Source: Protonemura montana (Eukaryota > Arthropoda > Insecta > Plecoptera > Nemouridae). From it: a stretch of DNA of 64,000 nt. Both the position numbers and the translations under genes were made by a program. Below, in pieces: positions 46,926 to 58,290 of this stretch. Numbering within the stretch: position 1 is the stretch's first letter; each line of letters starts with the position of its first letter. The notes beneath the pieces are model-generated. The model ran no database searches. It was not told where the DNA came from and worked only from the letters and a program-made list of their open reading frames with translations. The DNA is taken from the NCBI GenBank assembly GCA_947568835.1, contig OX387610.1, forward strand, positions 11,141,001 to 11,205,000, in the 5' to 3' direction.

Positions 46926-48394
46926 ACAGCTTTATTTAAGAATCTGCATGGCAATGCTCGCTGCATGTTTATTCCTCCATCTCATTATGTGATGTCGACA
47001 TATCGACCCAATGGCTCCAGGTTTGTGTGTTCTTGTGAATGAGCTTTTGGTTCGTTTTGTTTTCAATGCACAATGGATTTTTAATTACTCTCTGTCTGGT
47101 CGGGGAACGCGAAACGAGTCTCACTGTGGCCGTGTTGGATGCCGTGTTGGGTGCCGTGCGCGGAAACATTTTTTGCTGCAGATTGTTTTCCAATCGTTGA
47201 AAACAACCGAGACCGATTCTGCACACCTTTTTTATGGACTTTCTTTGAGAGTGGAATTTTTTTATTCGTGAATATTCTTCAGTCGCGAATTTTTGAGCCG
47301 TGGTTTTTATTGGTCTTGCAGACTGTAGAGTAATAGACTTTCTCACTGTGGGTGTTTCAGTAATTGACTTCTCAAAGCAGTCGTGGACTTTTGAGTCGTG
47401 GGCTTTTGAGTCGTGGATCTTTTGAGTCGTGGATCTTTTACACGTAGAACTCCGAGTCGTCGCTACCAAATGACACCTCGTTTCGCAATTAAAACTTTTC
47501 AGTGATGCCAATTAAACATCAGGCTAATGATAAATAAACCGAAACCCAAACTTTGACAATTAAAAAAAAAAAAAGAAAAAAAAAAAAAAAACTTTTTATC
47601 ACTGTCATAAAAATAAATAAGTAGCAAAAATAAAACGTTCAGAAAAGTGTGAAAAATAATTTAAACCTAAAAAAAGCACAACGTGCATGCGGGCGTAAAG
47701 CAAAGAAGGCGCAGCAAACCACCGCCGCCCTGATTGTAATTCGTATGTCGTTTGTCATTATGTTTGAGCTTGTCATTTGACATTTTAACGAAGTAATTAA
47801 CACAGAAGCTTGTTAATTAAACTTGCTAACGGTTTGTTAACTCAGTGTTGCTATGTCGTCTCGTCTAGCGTTTAGTTTCAAAGATTTGCTTGTGTTTTTT
47901 GTCGTATTAAGGGTGTGTCGCTGGTTTTAGATTATCCTCGGCTAGGTAAGGTTGTACATGCGATTTATTTCCATATACTGTGCTATTTAGCTGCGTTAAT
48001 CATGGCCCAGACCTCGCCGACCTACTTGATTGAGATGCAGCGTAGAATAAAGAATGTTTCTTGTTAAGAGAAAGAATTGTCGAGTGATCGAGTGAAAAAG
48101 ATCAATGGAAAGGAAGAGAAAATAGGAAGTAGGAAATAAGAAATTTCATTATTATTATTCAGTTGTGTTCAAGAGTATTACAAAATTTCTTGTTTCAATG
48201 TTTGTTGTAAATATTATCTTGAATGACGTTTATATTTGGTTCGTTGTTACACAAATTCGGTTGGGTTTATTACTCGAGAAAATTATATGTATTAACCACT
48301 AAGCTGGTAGAAAGATGTTAATTTCGACTCCGTGTTTGAAGTTGACGAACAAATAAAGGTTTATTAGAGTACATTCACCGAACTAACTCGGCGA
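46926..48394. other. gene-free stretch
   Basis: A 180-codon minus ORF (46969-47511) is low-complexity (Ser/Thr/Lys repeats such as STTQKIHDSKAHDSK from GAGTCGTGG repeats near 47390-47440). No family recognised. A poly-A tract lies at 47561-47591. Confidence 0.4.
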
Positions 48395-48628
48395 GCTGCG
48401 AGAATGTTCCCGTTTACACGAGTGCGAAAGAGATGCGACTACCGGCGCTGGTGCGTGTCTGACAGAGAGCACAATATTCGCTTACCAAGGTCCGAACGCG
48501 ACGCTGGCAGCGGAGAGACTGACGTCGCGACGCCGACGCCAGGTGGGCGGCAGCGTCGGGGCACTCACTCCCCGTCTCTCCTAGCCTGGCCTGACAGGGA
48601 GCCGTGGGTGGGCCCGGTGCCGGCTTGC
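48395..48628. other. CpG-rich patch before the 68-bp array
   Basis: GC-rich with many CpG (GACGTCGCGACGCCGACGCC). Open on both strands but no family recognised. A donor-like CCAG|GTGGGC lies at about 48543. It could be a promoter or leader exon; unproven. Confidence 0.25.
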
Positions 48629-49652
48629 AGCCTGCTCCTGTCCAACAGCACCAAGGACCGGCCACCGCTTAGCTTTGTCACTTTGACACACTGTGTTAGC
48701 TGCTCCTGTCAAACAGCACCAAGGACCGGACACCGCTTAGCATTGTCCCTTTGATACACTGTGTTGGCTGCTCCTGTCCAACAGCACCAAGGACCGGCCA
48801 CCGCTTAGCCTTGTCCCTTTGACACACTGTGTTGGCTGCTCCTGTCCAACAGCACCAAGGACCGGCCACCGCTTAGCCTTGTCCCTTTGACACACTGTGT
48901 TGGCTGCTCCTGTCCAACAGCACCAAGGACCGGTCACCGCTTAGCCTTGTCCCTTTGACACACTGTGTTAGCTGCTTCTGTCCAACAGCACAAAGGACCG
49001 GTCAACGCTTAGCCTTGTCCCTTTGACACACTGTGTTGGCTGCTCCTGTCCAATAGCACCAAGGACCGGTCACCGCTTAGCCTCGTCCCTTTGACACTCT
49101 GTGTTAGCTGCTCCTGTCCAACAGCACGAAGGACCGGTCACCGCTTAGCCTTGTCCCTTTGACACACTGTGTTGGCTGGTCCTGTACGACAGAACCAAGG
49201 ACCGGCCACCGCGTAGCCTTGTCCCTTTGACACACTGTGTTGGCTGCTCCTGTCCAACAGCACCAAGGACCGGCCACCGCTTAGCCTTGTCTCTTTGACA
49301 CACTGTGTTGGCTGGTCCTGTACGACAGCACCAAGGACCGGCCACCGCGTAGCCTTGTCCCTTTGACACACTGTGTTGGCTGCTCCTGTCCCGCAGCAGC
49401 AAGGACCGGACACCGCTTAGCCTTGTCTCTTTGACACACTGTGTTGGCTGCTCCTGTCCCGCAGCACCAAGGACCGGTCACCGCTTAGCCTTCTCCCTTT
49501 GACCCACTGTGTGGGCTGCTCCTGTCCCGCAGCACCAAGGACCGGTCACCGCTTAGCCTTCTCCCTTTGACCCACTGTGTGGCCTGCTCCTGTCCCGCAG
49601 CACCAAGGGCCGACCACCGATAAAACATAATGTTTTTGACACACTGTGTTGG
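48629..49652 (+). repeat. 68-bp satellite array, about 15 copies
   Basis: GCTGCTCCTGTCCAACAGC, AAGGACCGG and TTTGACACACTGTGTT recur every 68 bp. A variant GGTCCTGTACGACAG occurs at about 49177 and again about 136 bp later, showing a duplicated two-unit block. The last four copies share TCCCGCAGCA. Confidence 0.95.
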
Positions 49653-50742
49653 CGCTGTCACTGAGGAATTGGTGCATTGGCTGTCGGTGAATTACTGTGG
49701 ATGAAAGTCAACATTCTGTCTAAACTCTGAATCGCACGGTGAGTCTATATGGCTGATAATATCCCCACTTCCTTTCGCCATCTATCGACTCTAAGCTGAA
49801 CTAAAGCCTGGTCGGTAAAACAGTCTCCTACGTTCCACTCATCGGCATATTTAATACAATTGGATTTCAAATCCACGAGAGCAATCAATGAAATTTCGAA
49901 GCAACGTAATTTGAGTACTCGATTTGTTGTTAGTTATTTTGATTTTTAATTAACTTATTTTATTTAATCTGGTTTTATTTAATTTGCTTCTATTTATTTT
50001 CAAATATATACGGAAATATTTCCGCAATGCGACTCTGGATGAAATTCGATCGAGGTGGCGTAGTATTTCCGTTCGTCATTTCAATTTGAACAATCTGTCT
50101 CAGATTCTGTCCGTCAGTCACGTTGTTTATGCTGAGACTCTGGAGGGAGTTTGGAAACTTTTTGGAAAACAAATAATCAGCGTTAATAAAGGTAAGCGTC
50201 TTTGTGCTACATTTCGAAGAATATAGCACTCGCTGCTGGATGCTAATCGGTAGCTCGTGGCGAATGTGGAGTTGCCAGCGATTTCATGGGACGGAGACTG
50301 GAAGAAAGTCCAGTCTTGTGATAAAAATTAGTCAAAAAGACCGTAGGCTGGAAGTGGAAATACATTTTTGAGTGCTTTTCGCAGAGGAATTGTTTGTAAG
50401 CGTAGATAAGAAGATTTTGGTACTTGTCAGAATCGCATTGATATCTGGTCCAGGGATGTAACGCCAGGTATGAGAGCTAAAAGAGCGCATATGTGGGTGG
50501 GTCCATTTTTCAAACAATTTTTTGTCTGTCTTAGCAAAAATTACTGATCTAGTGTAAATATTCTGCTAAGAATAATGGCATGAAGTTACCGCTATCAACA
50601 TTGCTTGGAAATTTCACTTTGCCACTGTAGATTTTGTAAAAGATCACAGCCGCAAGCCCCATCGGGTGGACCTGGACCCATTACCACTTGTTAAAGGGAA
50701 CATGAGACTTTAAAATCATGTTTTTTTTTTCGAAATGTGTAT
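49653..50742. other. gene-free stretch
   Basis: Overlapping 79-80-codon ORFs on both strands at 49984-50229 are equally unsupported. No repeat recognised. Confidence 0.4.
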
Positions 50743-51190
50743 GAACTGGTTTGCGTTTTTGAAACACCGGTTCACGTCAGGTCACCGAAGTTAAGCAACT
50801 CTGAGCTGGGTCAGTAGTAGACGGATGACCCTAATGCGTATTACCAGTTCTGTTTGTGATAGAAGTTGGAGGAATGAAAGTTAGTACAGTCCTTTTTAGG
50901 ACCACCACAAGTCGAATCTCAACAGAGCAAGTCCGTTACTCACCACAACATTAAAACACCAACTTTACTTGCCTTGCTTATCAACCTCGCGACAGCATGG
51001 ATTTGTCGAGGAACCCTGTTCTTCTCGTTTGTACTTTTCGAAAGAAACAGGTTACGTGCTAGCACAAGGTTTCTCCTCCTCCTATTTAGGCATGGTTAGG
51101 TTCATCATCATCCTCATCATCATCCTCATCATCACCCATTCATTTACTGACTCCCTTAGAACGAACGGTACCACAGGGCCCGTTGTTAGA
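50743..51190 (+). mobile_element. 5S-head SINE interrupted by another repeat
   Basis: 5S-like head (GAAGTTAAGCAACTCTGAGC) near 50785, then at about 50890-50965 the CTCAACAGAGCAAGTCCGTT repeat, then the SINE core and an expanded TCATCATCATCC tail. The inserted segment belongs to the family at 38240, 55590 and 57505. Confidence 0.65.
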
Positions 51191-51378
51191 CTTAATGAAT
51201 TAATCGATAAAGAATTATGATATTGAAACCAAATAGCCGGACTGCAGACAAAAAAAATATTAATAATTCGTAATTAGACAAAATCCCAGGCCGTAAATTG
51301 TCAATTTGCCAAAATAAAAGCCCATAATTAAACCACAATTCCATAATTTGAGAATATTAATTATCCACTAATCGTTTT

Positions 51379-51408
51379 CTAACATTTCACGTCTTCTCGC
51401 TGAGCAGC
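51379..51408 (+). promoter_or_regulatory. probable 3' splice site before the COX6C start codon
   Basis: CTAAC branch-like motif at 51379-51383, a pyrimidine-rich stretch, and CAG ending at 51407, one base before the ATG. This suggests a non-coding leader exon further upstream. The alternative is a transcription start in the pyrimidine tract. Confidence 0.45.
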
Positions 51409-51581
51409 ATGGGCGTTCCGACTGCATCGCGCAGACTCGTCAAGCCGAAGCTGCGCGGCGCGCTGCGCACCTTGACCGTCGTCCATCTGATGACTGCGAT
51501 CGCGTTGAGCGCAGGCGCAGCCATCGGCACCAAGATGTTCCTCGGCGACTGGCGCAAGAAACGCTATGCGGATTTCTACAA
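51409..51581 (+). CDS. COX6C: cytochrome c oxidase subunit 6C, exon 1
   Basis: Encodes residues 1-57 and two bases of codon 58 of a 94-residue protein. COX6C is a small single-pass subunit of respiratory complex IV in the mitochondrial inner membrane. Seen here: a basic N-terminus (KPKLRGALR), one transmembrane helix at about residues 22-43 (VVHLMTAIALSAGAAIG), and the family signature DWRKKRYADFYK just after it. Human COX6C has the similar DQRKKAYADFY. The exon ends at a strong donor, AA|GTGAGT, in phase 2. The first ATG is used; it follows a splice-acceptor-like sequence by one base. The mitochondrial role is inferred from family membership. Confidence 0.85.
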
Positions 51582-51712
51582 GTGAGTTGACCAACCAGTT
51601 TCTACCATCGTGTGTTTAGCTGGACATGCGTGCGTGTCGACACATGGCTTGCTTTCCTCTGTACCTACTAGGTCATTGAAATATTTTATTTTGTAACCAG
51701 CGCTCTTGAAGA

Positions 51713-51897
51713 GTGGTCAAACGTTTGGGAGTGCTGGTAACACCGGTCTTTGCTAGACCCCGAAATAAGCACCTCATCGCTGGGTGAGGTATTGGATGAA
51801 TATACATGACCAGGTCTGTTTGGGAGAGAGGTTGGGAGGGATTGAAAATAGTACACCAGCTTCAATCGCCTTGCTTATCAACTTCTCGACAGCATTG
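51713..51897 (+). mobile_element. 5S-head SINE, 5' half, diverged
   Basis: AACACCGGTCTTTGCTAGAC, GGTATTGGATGAATATAC and CTTATCAACTTCTCGACAGC in SINE order. The 3' half is missing. Confidence 0.6.
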
Positions 51898-52590
51898 GTG
51901 AGAGGCAAATATTCTCAAAATGTGCATTGGTTTGTAGCAAGGTAACATAACAAATGTGACCTAGATAGCAAATTGTTGTCCATAAGAGCTACTTCATAAG
52001 CTAATTCATCTATTGTACTCTTCATAATGGTCATCGCAGGTACTCTTTCTTGGTTTAGTTAAGTCGCACAAGGGTCCTTTTCATGACCGAAATAATATCG
52101 CTGTTTGCTGGGAGTAGAAACGTTTATGGCACTGGGTTAGTGTTTCAGGATTTCAGGAAATGGAAGAATCCCAAAGAACTTAGATGGAAAATCGATATCT
52201 TATAGAAAACTCTAAACTAAAGCACGTTTAAAGTTTTGGTTTTTAATATCAAAATCGCATTTGCAAATAGTTTATCTTTTCAATATGTCTTCATGCTGAT
52301 TGCTAGCGCAATTTTTTTTAAGAAGCCACAAAGCTTGAAAAGTTAGAGAGGCACTTTTAACTGTATTCATAAAAATACTTGCAGCTTTTTCTAAAACGCA
52401 CCATAGAAATAAAAAAAACATGTAATTATTAAGCCAGAAAATTGTCATATTAAAATAAGCAAATTTACCAAAAAAAAATGTCATCCTACATATCATTTAT
52501 GGTTGCAAATATCATGACGTAACAACAAGAAAAATAAAATCTTCACCGCGTGCATCCTGGACTGCTACATTGTTCATCTCACACCACGCA
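51898..52590. other. gene-free intron DNA and 3' flank of the nested gene
   Basis: AT-rich. I see no clear AATAAA on the minus strand within 150 bp of the nested gene's stop. Confidence 0.4.
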
Positions 52591-54759
52591 TTAATCGGCA
52601 TCGCCTTTAGCAACAAAGATGTTACCGGCAACAAAACCGTCTTCGGGCACACACTTCACAATGACGCACGAGATTCCTTCGGCGTTGTTCGGCAAGTCTC
52701 GGAAGAATGCCAATCGTGAATCTTCGTCAACCTCCAGCGACGCGTCTTGGTCCAGCACGAGGCCGACTTTCTCGCGCACCAGCGAGAAGTGTTGCTCCCG
52801 ACTTAGCTGCTGGTCACTTCCGGCCGGCGTCATCCCGTGAAAGAAATACGCCTTCGTTCCGGTGTCCACGTCTTCCAAGCAAGAAGATCCGGGGCTTGCC
52901 TTTAACAATCCTTTGCTCAATTTCAAGAGACTTGCATCCCCGCTGAAGTCCTTTTGCATCTGGGTCACTGCTTTCTTCCAGAAGAATTCATTGAGTGTGC
53001 CAGTTATTCCTTCTACTTCTTGGAATGCGTTTTCGGACAGATTTGGTGAGAACTTTTTGACAGTCTCGAACCTTTCTTGGTAGCTTGCCTTCTGCCTGTC
53101 AAACTCCTTCTTCAAGAGCTCGCAAGTGCGCTGGAATTCTTCGGTCCATCCTGGGACGCCGTCTTCGGGTCGTACAGTACCAGCTTGGTTCTGCAATTCG
53201 ATAGCGTCCTCTAGTCCTGGATGGACATGATTAACCACTGCACTGCATTGCTCAACAACTTCCGGGACGTGACGGCGAAACCAAGTGGCTAAGTTAATAA
53301 GACTGTAGCCGATATCTAACGCGTCTTGGACTGTGATATCCCCAAAGATGGCCGATAACGACTTCTGCTTCTTCAGTTTACAATACCATACCATCAGGCC
53401 CATCATTTCTTTTTTTAACGCGGCACAAAGCTTGTCGAGCACGGGATAAAGTATTTGTGCGCATTCGGCAATGGCGAGAAGTTTATTTGCATATTTCTGG
53501 GCATTTTCAGAGATCAATTTGCAGCTTGAATTGAAGCAGACCGAGAAATCTTCTGAGATACCTTCGGGCGTTATGCTTAAGTTGCCCAGAGAAACAAGGT
53601 TCACCATCGCGTTAGAATCGAGCAGGCTGCCAAAATCGATCCTTTCTTGGGCTGCAACAGACAGCTTTTGGGTAACGAGACTCTCAAGATATTCATAGAT
53701 GCTGTCAGGTGTAATGCCTTTCGCGAACATTTCGTCTACCAATGTTTGGGCTTGATAAGTTGTCACTACGGCATTCCCGAAGAAGAATATTGCTGCTGCC
53801 AAGTACGCTCCATCCTTGGCATCGATCGCTTTCCCATTACTTTTCTTCTGTACGATGTTCGTGACACCGTTGACAACTCCCAGTCCGCTGACGGTTACCG
53901 ACGCAACGAACGGCGCTTGTGCAACCTTGCCGACTTGAACCCACGGGGAAATCGGCGACACGAGTGCCGTGCCACCCAGCGCCGCACCACCCAGAGTGAG
54001 CCAGCAACCCCGCGCCTCCGGGTTTCGAAGTCCGACCGACGTCCCGTGCGTGCCCATGTCGTAGAGACGGCCGACGCTTCGGCCGGCCGAGTACGCGGCC
54101 GTAGCACCGATTGCGACGGTGGGAATTAGAAACGGAGCACCGAAAATGGAGGCAGCGCCGATTGATGCAAAAGATGCGATGGTGGTGGTTAGCAAGGCGA
54201 CGTCAGTGACTAAGAGAAATTTGTTTAATTCACCACAGGCGGACGATTTGCGGTAGTCGATGTCAAACGTTTCATCGTTGCGCAGGTAGTAGGACCCGGA
54301 TGCTGGATAACACATTAGACATTTTGGCAGACGGTTATTTTCAAGATAGTCCTGGAAACCGTTGTAAGAGCGTGGCACGTTGTCGACGAAGACCACCGTG
54401 TTGTCTCGAAGGATGAGGCGAATCACCGTCGAATAAACATTTTCTTTCCTTGTCAGACACGCAACAAATAGAAAAGAAACGCGGAACGATTTCTGTCCAG
54501 CGTTTTGCTTGCAGACAAAATCGAATATCTCTATAAGTTTGTTCTCGTCCTCCTGGCTACGTGATAAGTCTTCGCTGGTCGGTGGTCCACACATTGCAAA
54601 CAAAATCTTCCTCCGAAGCAGCTCCTTGCCATGGTCTGTCGACTCGAAGAAGTCGTATTCGCGATCACCCAGCAGTTTCTCGTGGATTTCTTTCTGGTTT
54701 TCTGCTGCCCGTATCTTCCACTCTCGCACCTCGGGCAAAGTCCACACAGAGGGTGCCAT
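52591..54759 (-). CDS. DUF4781-like protein, paralog A, nested in the COX6C intron
   Basis: Single open reading frame of 722 codons from ATG at 54759 (MAPSVWTLPEVREWK). The longer ORF starts at a TTG, and upstream MSTN (54813) lies before a likely splice acceptor; the paralog also starts at the equivalent MATEKPW. Parts: an N-terminal ~200-residue region with FFESTD and the strongly conserved NVPRSYNGFQDYL..NRLPKCLMCYPASG; then a Gly/Ala-rich hydrophobic zone (about 190-260, perhaps membrane-inserting) with AGRSVGRL and PEARGCWLT; a second hydrophobic segment (about 315-335); and a long Gln/Glu/Lys-rich helical C-terminal part ending FVAKGDAD. RSVGRL...EARGCW recalls metazoan DUF4781 proteins, whose function is unknown; this is from memory. 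No signal peptide is seen. Confidence 0.75.
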   Translation of the reverse strand: MAPSVWTLPEVREWKIRAAENQKEIHEKLLGDREYDFFESTDHGKELLRRKILFAMCGPPTSEDLSRSQEDENKLIEIFDFVCKQNAGQKSFRVSFLFVACLTRKENVYSTVIRLILRDNTVVFVDNVPRSYNGFQDYLENNRLPKCLMCYPASGSYYLRNDETFDIDYRKSSACGELNKFLLVTDVALLTTTIASFASIGAASIFGAPFLIPTVAIGATAAYSAGRSVGRLYDMGTHGTSVGLRNPEARGCWLTLGGAALGGTALVSPISPWVQVGKVAQAPFVASVTVSGLGVVNGVTNIVQKKSNGKAIDAKDGAYLAAAIFFFGNAVVTTYQAQTLVDEMFAKGITPDSIYEYLESLVTQKLSVAAQERIDFGSLLDSNAMVNLVSLGNLSITPEGISEDFSVCFNSSCKLISENAQKYANKLLAIAECAQILYPVLDKLCAALKKEMMGLMVWYCKLKKQKSLSAIFGDITVQDALDIGYSLINLATWFRRHVPEVVEQCSAVVNHVHPGLEDAIELQNQAGTVRPEDGVPGWTEEFQRTCELLKKEFDRQKASYQERFETVKKFSPNLSENAFQEVEGITGTLNEFFWKKAVTQMQKDFSGDASLLKLSKGLLKASPGSSCLEDVDTGTKAYFFHGMTPAGSDQQLSREQHFSLVREKVGLVLDQDASLEVDEDSRLAFFRDLPNNAEGISCVIVKCVPEDGFVAGNIFVAKGDAD

Positions 54760-54778
54760 CGTGCGTTGGCAGCAAGTA

Positions 54779-54803
54779 TCTAGAAGTTGTCGGGGACATC
54801 GAT
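54779..54803 (-). promoter_or_regulatory. probable 3' splice site of paralog A leader intron
   Basis: On the minus strand, ACTAAT then a pyrimidine-rich stretch ending CTTCTAG. The exon would begin at 54779, 20 nt before the ATG. Paralog B has the same layout, supporting a leader intron in both. Confidence 0.45.
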
Positions 54804-56453
54804 TAGTTGACATTTCTGGTTGGTGCAGAGCAAACCTGCTCCACGTGCGTTTTTGCGGGGAAGATATCAAGGGTTAGGTCAGGTTTCTTTCTTTTACAAC
54901 CTAGTCATACAAACGCTTTTAATTTTTTAATTCAACATTTCTAAACTCGTGAAGAAGCTTCATAGGAACTTTTATATTTGAAGTAATTTTGTCTCCAGCA
55001 GTCATGTCCAGTTATCTGATCAATTACATCTATCAAATCAAATCTGTCTTATCTTAACTGTCTTATCTGTATTTTCTTATCTCTTCTTCTCAAATATATA
55101 TTTAGTTTCGGGAACACCACAATATCCTGCCGAAACTTTGCGTGTTTACACAGGTATTTGTTCCAAAAACAAACACTAATTCCTTTCCCCGGGGTATCCC
55201 GGTCAATTTTTTTTTTTGGTTTTTTTATTTATTTGTAGCAGTTTAATTACAAAATGAAGTATATGATAATAATTGTCACAATATATGCAAGCATGCGCAT
55301 TATAAAACATTGTCTCGTTATTGGTAATTCTCTAATTCTAAATCAATTGGTTATGGGAGTAAAACAAGCAAACCAGAGATACTTAGTTAAATATTTGGTC
55401 TTGGACCAAATACTCTCGGCTTTATAGTTCTGCGAAAATCGGCCAAGCGTCCGTGGTTTTATTACATCCGGGAATTTGTTGCTTGTTTATCACATTCCCC
55501 TTGGATTTACAGATTAATTAAATATCCCAGCGCTGGCTGATATTCAGTCAAAGACACCGAGCTAATTATAAGCTGCATTCGCTTAAAAGAACCTCGCTTT
55601 TTAGGACCGCAAGTCAGTTCAAACAGAGCAAATCCGTTACACTCTACAACATCTAACCACGGCTCTGAACCACTTCGCCAATCTGTAACTTGCGGAGGGA
55701 ATTGCAATAAACCCAGACACTAATATAATGTTAGACAGTCTTTATTCTTTCACCATACAAGCTTCCACATCCACGGCCGGAGCTAGACTGATTGTACCAT
55801 TCCCCTGTTGTGACCGAGCCTGCGACCGCAGCACCCGCCGTCTATCTACTAGGGTAGTAACCCTTGCAAATCAAAATGTTATTTTGTTATATTTTAAGAT
55901 TTACTCAAATGAGACGGGTTTAAACGAAATCAATATGTTTATTGATACTAGCCTTAACGTTTGGTCCCGAAATTTAGTCAAAATGTATCGATATTTTGAA
56001 TAGTTATTATTTAATTATTGAGGATTTTTAAAGAGGCAAACCACTAACGCCATAGAGTGGCACTCAGCCTTATGACGTGCTGGAAGCTTTACAACGTTTA
56101 GCATTGGCGCTGTGACTCCGACTGGCAACAAATTCTGCTTGATTCTGCTTTACCTCTTACCTTGAAAATAATGTGCAGCCCACGCAGAGACAGAATATCA
56201 GGTCGCCTTGGAATCAGCACCAGAATATAAGACCCTGGTACACCGACAGCAAGTGTAGCAGTGAGGGTTCGTGGATTAACTAATGGCGTGATTTAAATTA
56301 TTGACCTTTTGACACTGACATTGCGGGATTCCCGTTTTTTGTTGTGAATTTTTTTTCTTATCTTTGGAGTGGATACTGATAAAGATTGGTTTATCGCTAG
56401 TTCATTTGTATTTACACTGCGATTACTTGCAATATACAGTTGAGAAAGTTATG
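54804..56453. other. intron DNA, no gene
   Basis: AT-rich. Repeat CAGAGCAAATCCGTTAC...CCACGGCTCTGAACCACTTC at 55590-55690 (family of 38240). The paralog A promoter or leader exon may lie here but is not visible. Confidence 0.4.
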
Positions 56454-56842
56454 GTGTTGTTAATAATAAAATACCCCGCGCATTGCAAGCGTTTGCAATT
56501 AAAATAAGATTTCATCCTAATACAGCAACGAATCCAACGTCAAATTGGAGTTATTCGAGTTTGACAGGTTGTGACGTGATATAGCGTCAGAGTGACTGTG
56601 AGTATTCACAGCCTCATGGTTCAACTCCTTGGAGAACTGTCATTCTCATTAAATACACTAAAATCGTCTCATAAAGCATGTGTCCAAGTAGCTCAATGGG
56701 TTAGAGCAACACTCACGATAGGTGGAGATCGGGGTTCGAGTCCCCGTTTGGTGTTTCAATTTTTGAGACAGTTATAGTGTTGATAATAATAAAATACCCC
56801 GCGCATTGCAAGCGTTTGCAATTTAAATAAGATTTCGTCCTA
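56454..56842 (+). mobile_element. tRNA-derived element flanked by two copies of its own tail
   Basis: The ~60-bp tail (ATACCCCGCGCATTGCAAGC... AAGATTTCATCC) occurs at 56454-56518 and again at about 56781-56842. Between them lies the best preserved tRNA-like head: A box TAGCTCAATGG at 56689-56699 and perfect B box GGTTCGAGTCC at 56733-56743. The order suggests a tandem copy or insertion next to an older tail. Confidence 0.7.
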
Positions 56843-58290
56843 GTGTTTATAGTTATTATGAACCCTGCTGAACTCTGAAAAATGTAAACCCATTTGGGAA
56901 AACCTCTTCAGTGAGGGCCTAGGGGTTAGATTTCCCTATTGGGGACAAGTTTTTGAGAAGTTATGGTAACTAATAGGTTGAATACGATAGTGACACAGAA
57001 GGTAGGCAATGTTGCTGAACACCTCCCAGTCTAGTTTTATTTTATTTATTTATTTGTCTATTTTGCTCGTTATCACAATTGTACATAGAGTTTACAGGAT
57101 TTGAGCTCGTCAATAATTAAAAATACAATAAAATAAGGTAAGAATATAAAAATAAATTAAGTCAATAATTAAAAGTGAGTTCAACTTCACTTGAGATCAT
57201 GTGCTAAATTATACTGTCATCGAAGTCCAAATCAACTTCCCCCGCAAAGATGTTTAGGACTTACAGCTCTAGCATATATTGAAACTTATTAATATGTGGT
57301 TACAGTTTTTGAGTTGGTTTCGGACAAATCGAATCCACATGCCACAGTCTGGCACGTGTGATCCAATATCCAGAGTGGGCTAATAAATCCAGTATGCTTT
57401 CACGTCAAGATAAGATATTTAAATCTTATTACCAGCAGTACCTATAGCTAGAGATGAGACTACTAATTTATGGTAGGTACTTTATCTAACTTATCACAAG
57501 TTAAAACCGTCTCAACACAGAGCAATACCGTAAAGCACATCTCGACATCATACCACGGCTCTGAAAACAACCATGCAACCATAAATATATATATACAATA
57601 TTTTAATAGAAACGGAAATGAATGAACGAATACAACAAGAGAAAATATTGTATAACAAAGTTTTGATAAGAAACCAAACATTAGTTTTCAAAAATTCTTC
57701 CCTTTTTTCAAATACGTTTCTAAATAAAAATTGTCTTAGGAAGTGTCTTAAGAAGAAGGAAGAACCCTATTGCACTAACATTGCAATTCGGTTTCAAGTC
57801 AAATTAATTCTTACTGATTTTCTAATATCTTTAAAGTATAAAAGATACTGATTATGCAAATACTCAAATAATTCGTAACTTAACATTAAAATGCTTTATT
57901 CATTCAACGAGGCACGGTCTATCACAACAGAAGGAAATTGAACATTTTAACCCAGATTAATGGGGTCTAACATTGTAAACCGCTTTCGAATTTAGATAAA
58001 TTAGGGCCAAACATAGCCTTCACGTATTGCTTTATAACAAAACACTCCCTTTCGAATTTACCTCTGCGTTTAAAACTATATGTTTCCTTGTATTTACTTG
58101 TGAAGCCTAACAAACCTTGCTTGACGTTTACAAAGTAGGTATGAACATTCTGAATCTTGAGCAAAAACAATAGTGTCGTGAAGTGTTAAACGGTAGTGTT
58201 AATTGGCAGACGGTTGTCATGGGAACTCAAGACCTCCAAGAGAACGGAAACGCTATGCATTACCAGTTCTAATATGAACCATATTAATGG
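56843..58290. other. intron DNA, no gene
   Basis: AT-rich. A partial CACAGAGCAA...CCACGGCTCTGAAAAC repeat lies at 57505-57560. No supported ORF. Confidence 0.4.

Noticed and set aside
45838..46926. Minus-strand ORFs of up to 210 codons
   Set aside because: Same 26-bp minisatellite artefact as at 42432-42911.
46969..47511. 180-codon minus-strand ORF
   Set aside because: Low-complexity Ser/Thr/Lys repeats from short GAGTCGTGG duplications; no start context, splice site or family support.
48414..49481. Minus-strand ORFs with repeating QHSVSKGQG or ANTVCQRDKA
   Set aside because: Translation of the 68-bp satellite.
53647..54129. 160-codon plus-strand ORF
   Set aside because: Shadow of the DUF4781-like paralog A on the opposite strand.
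54811..54813. Upstream ATG (MSTNRCPRQ) for paralog A
   Set aside because: It lies before a likely splice acceptor, and paralog B has no counterpart; the conserved start is MAPSVW/MATEKPW.
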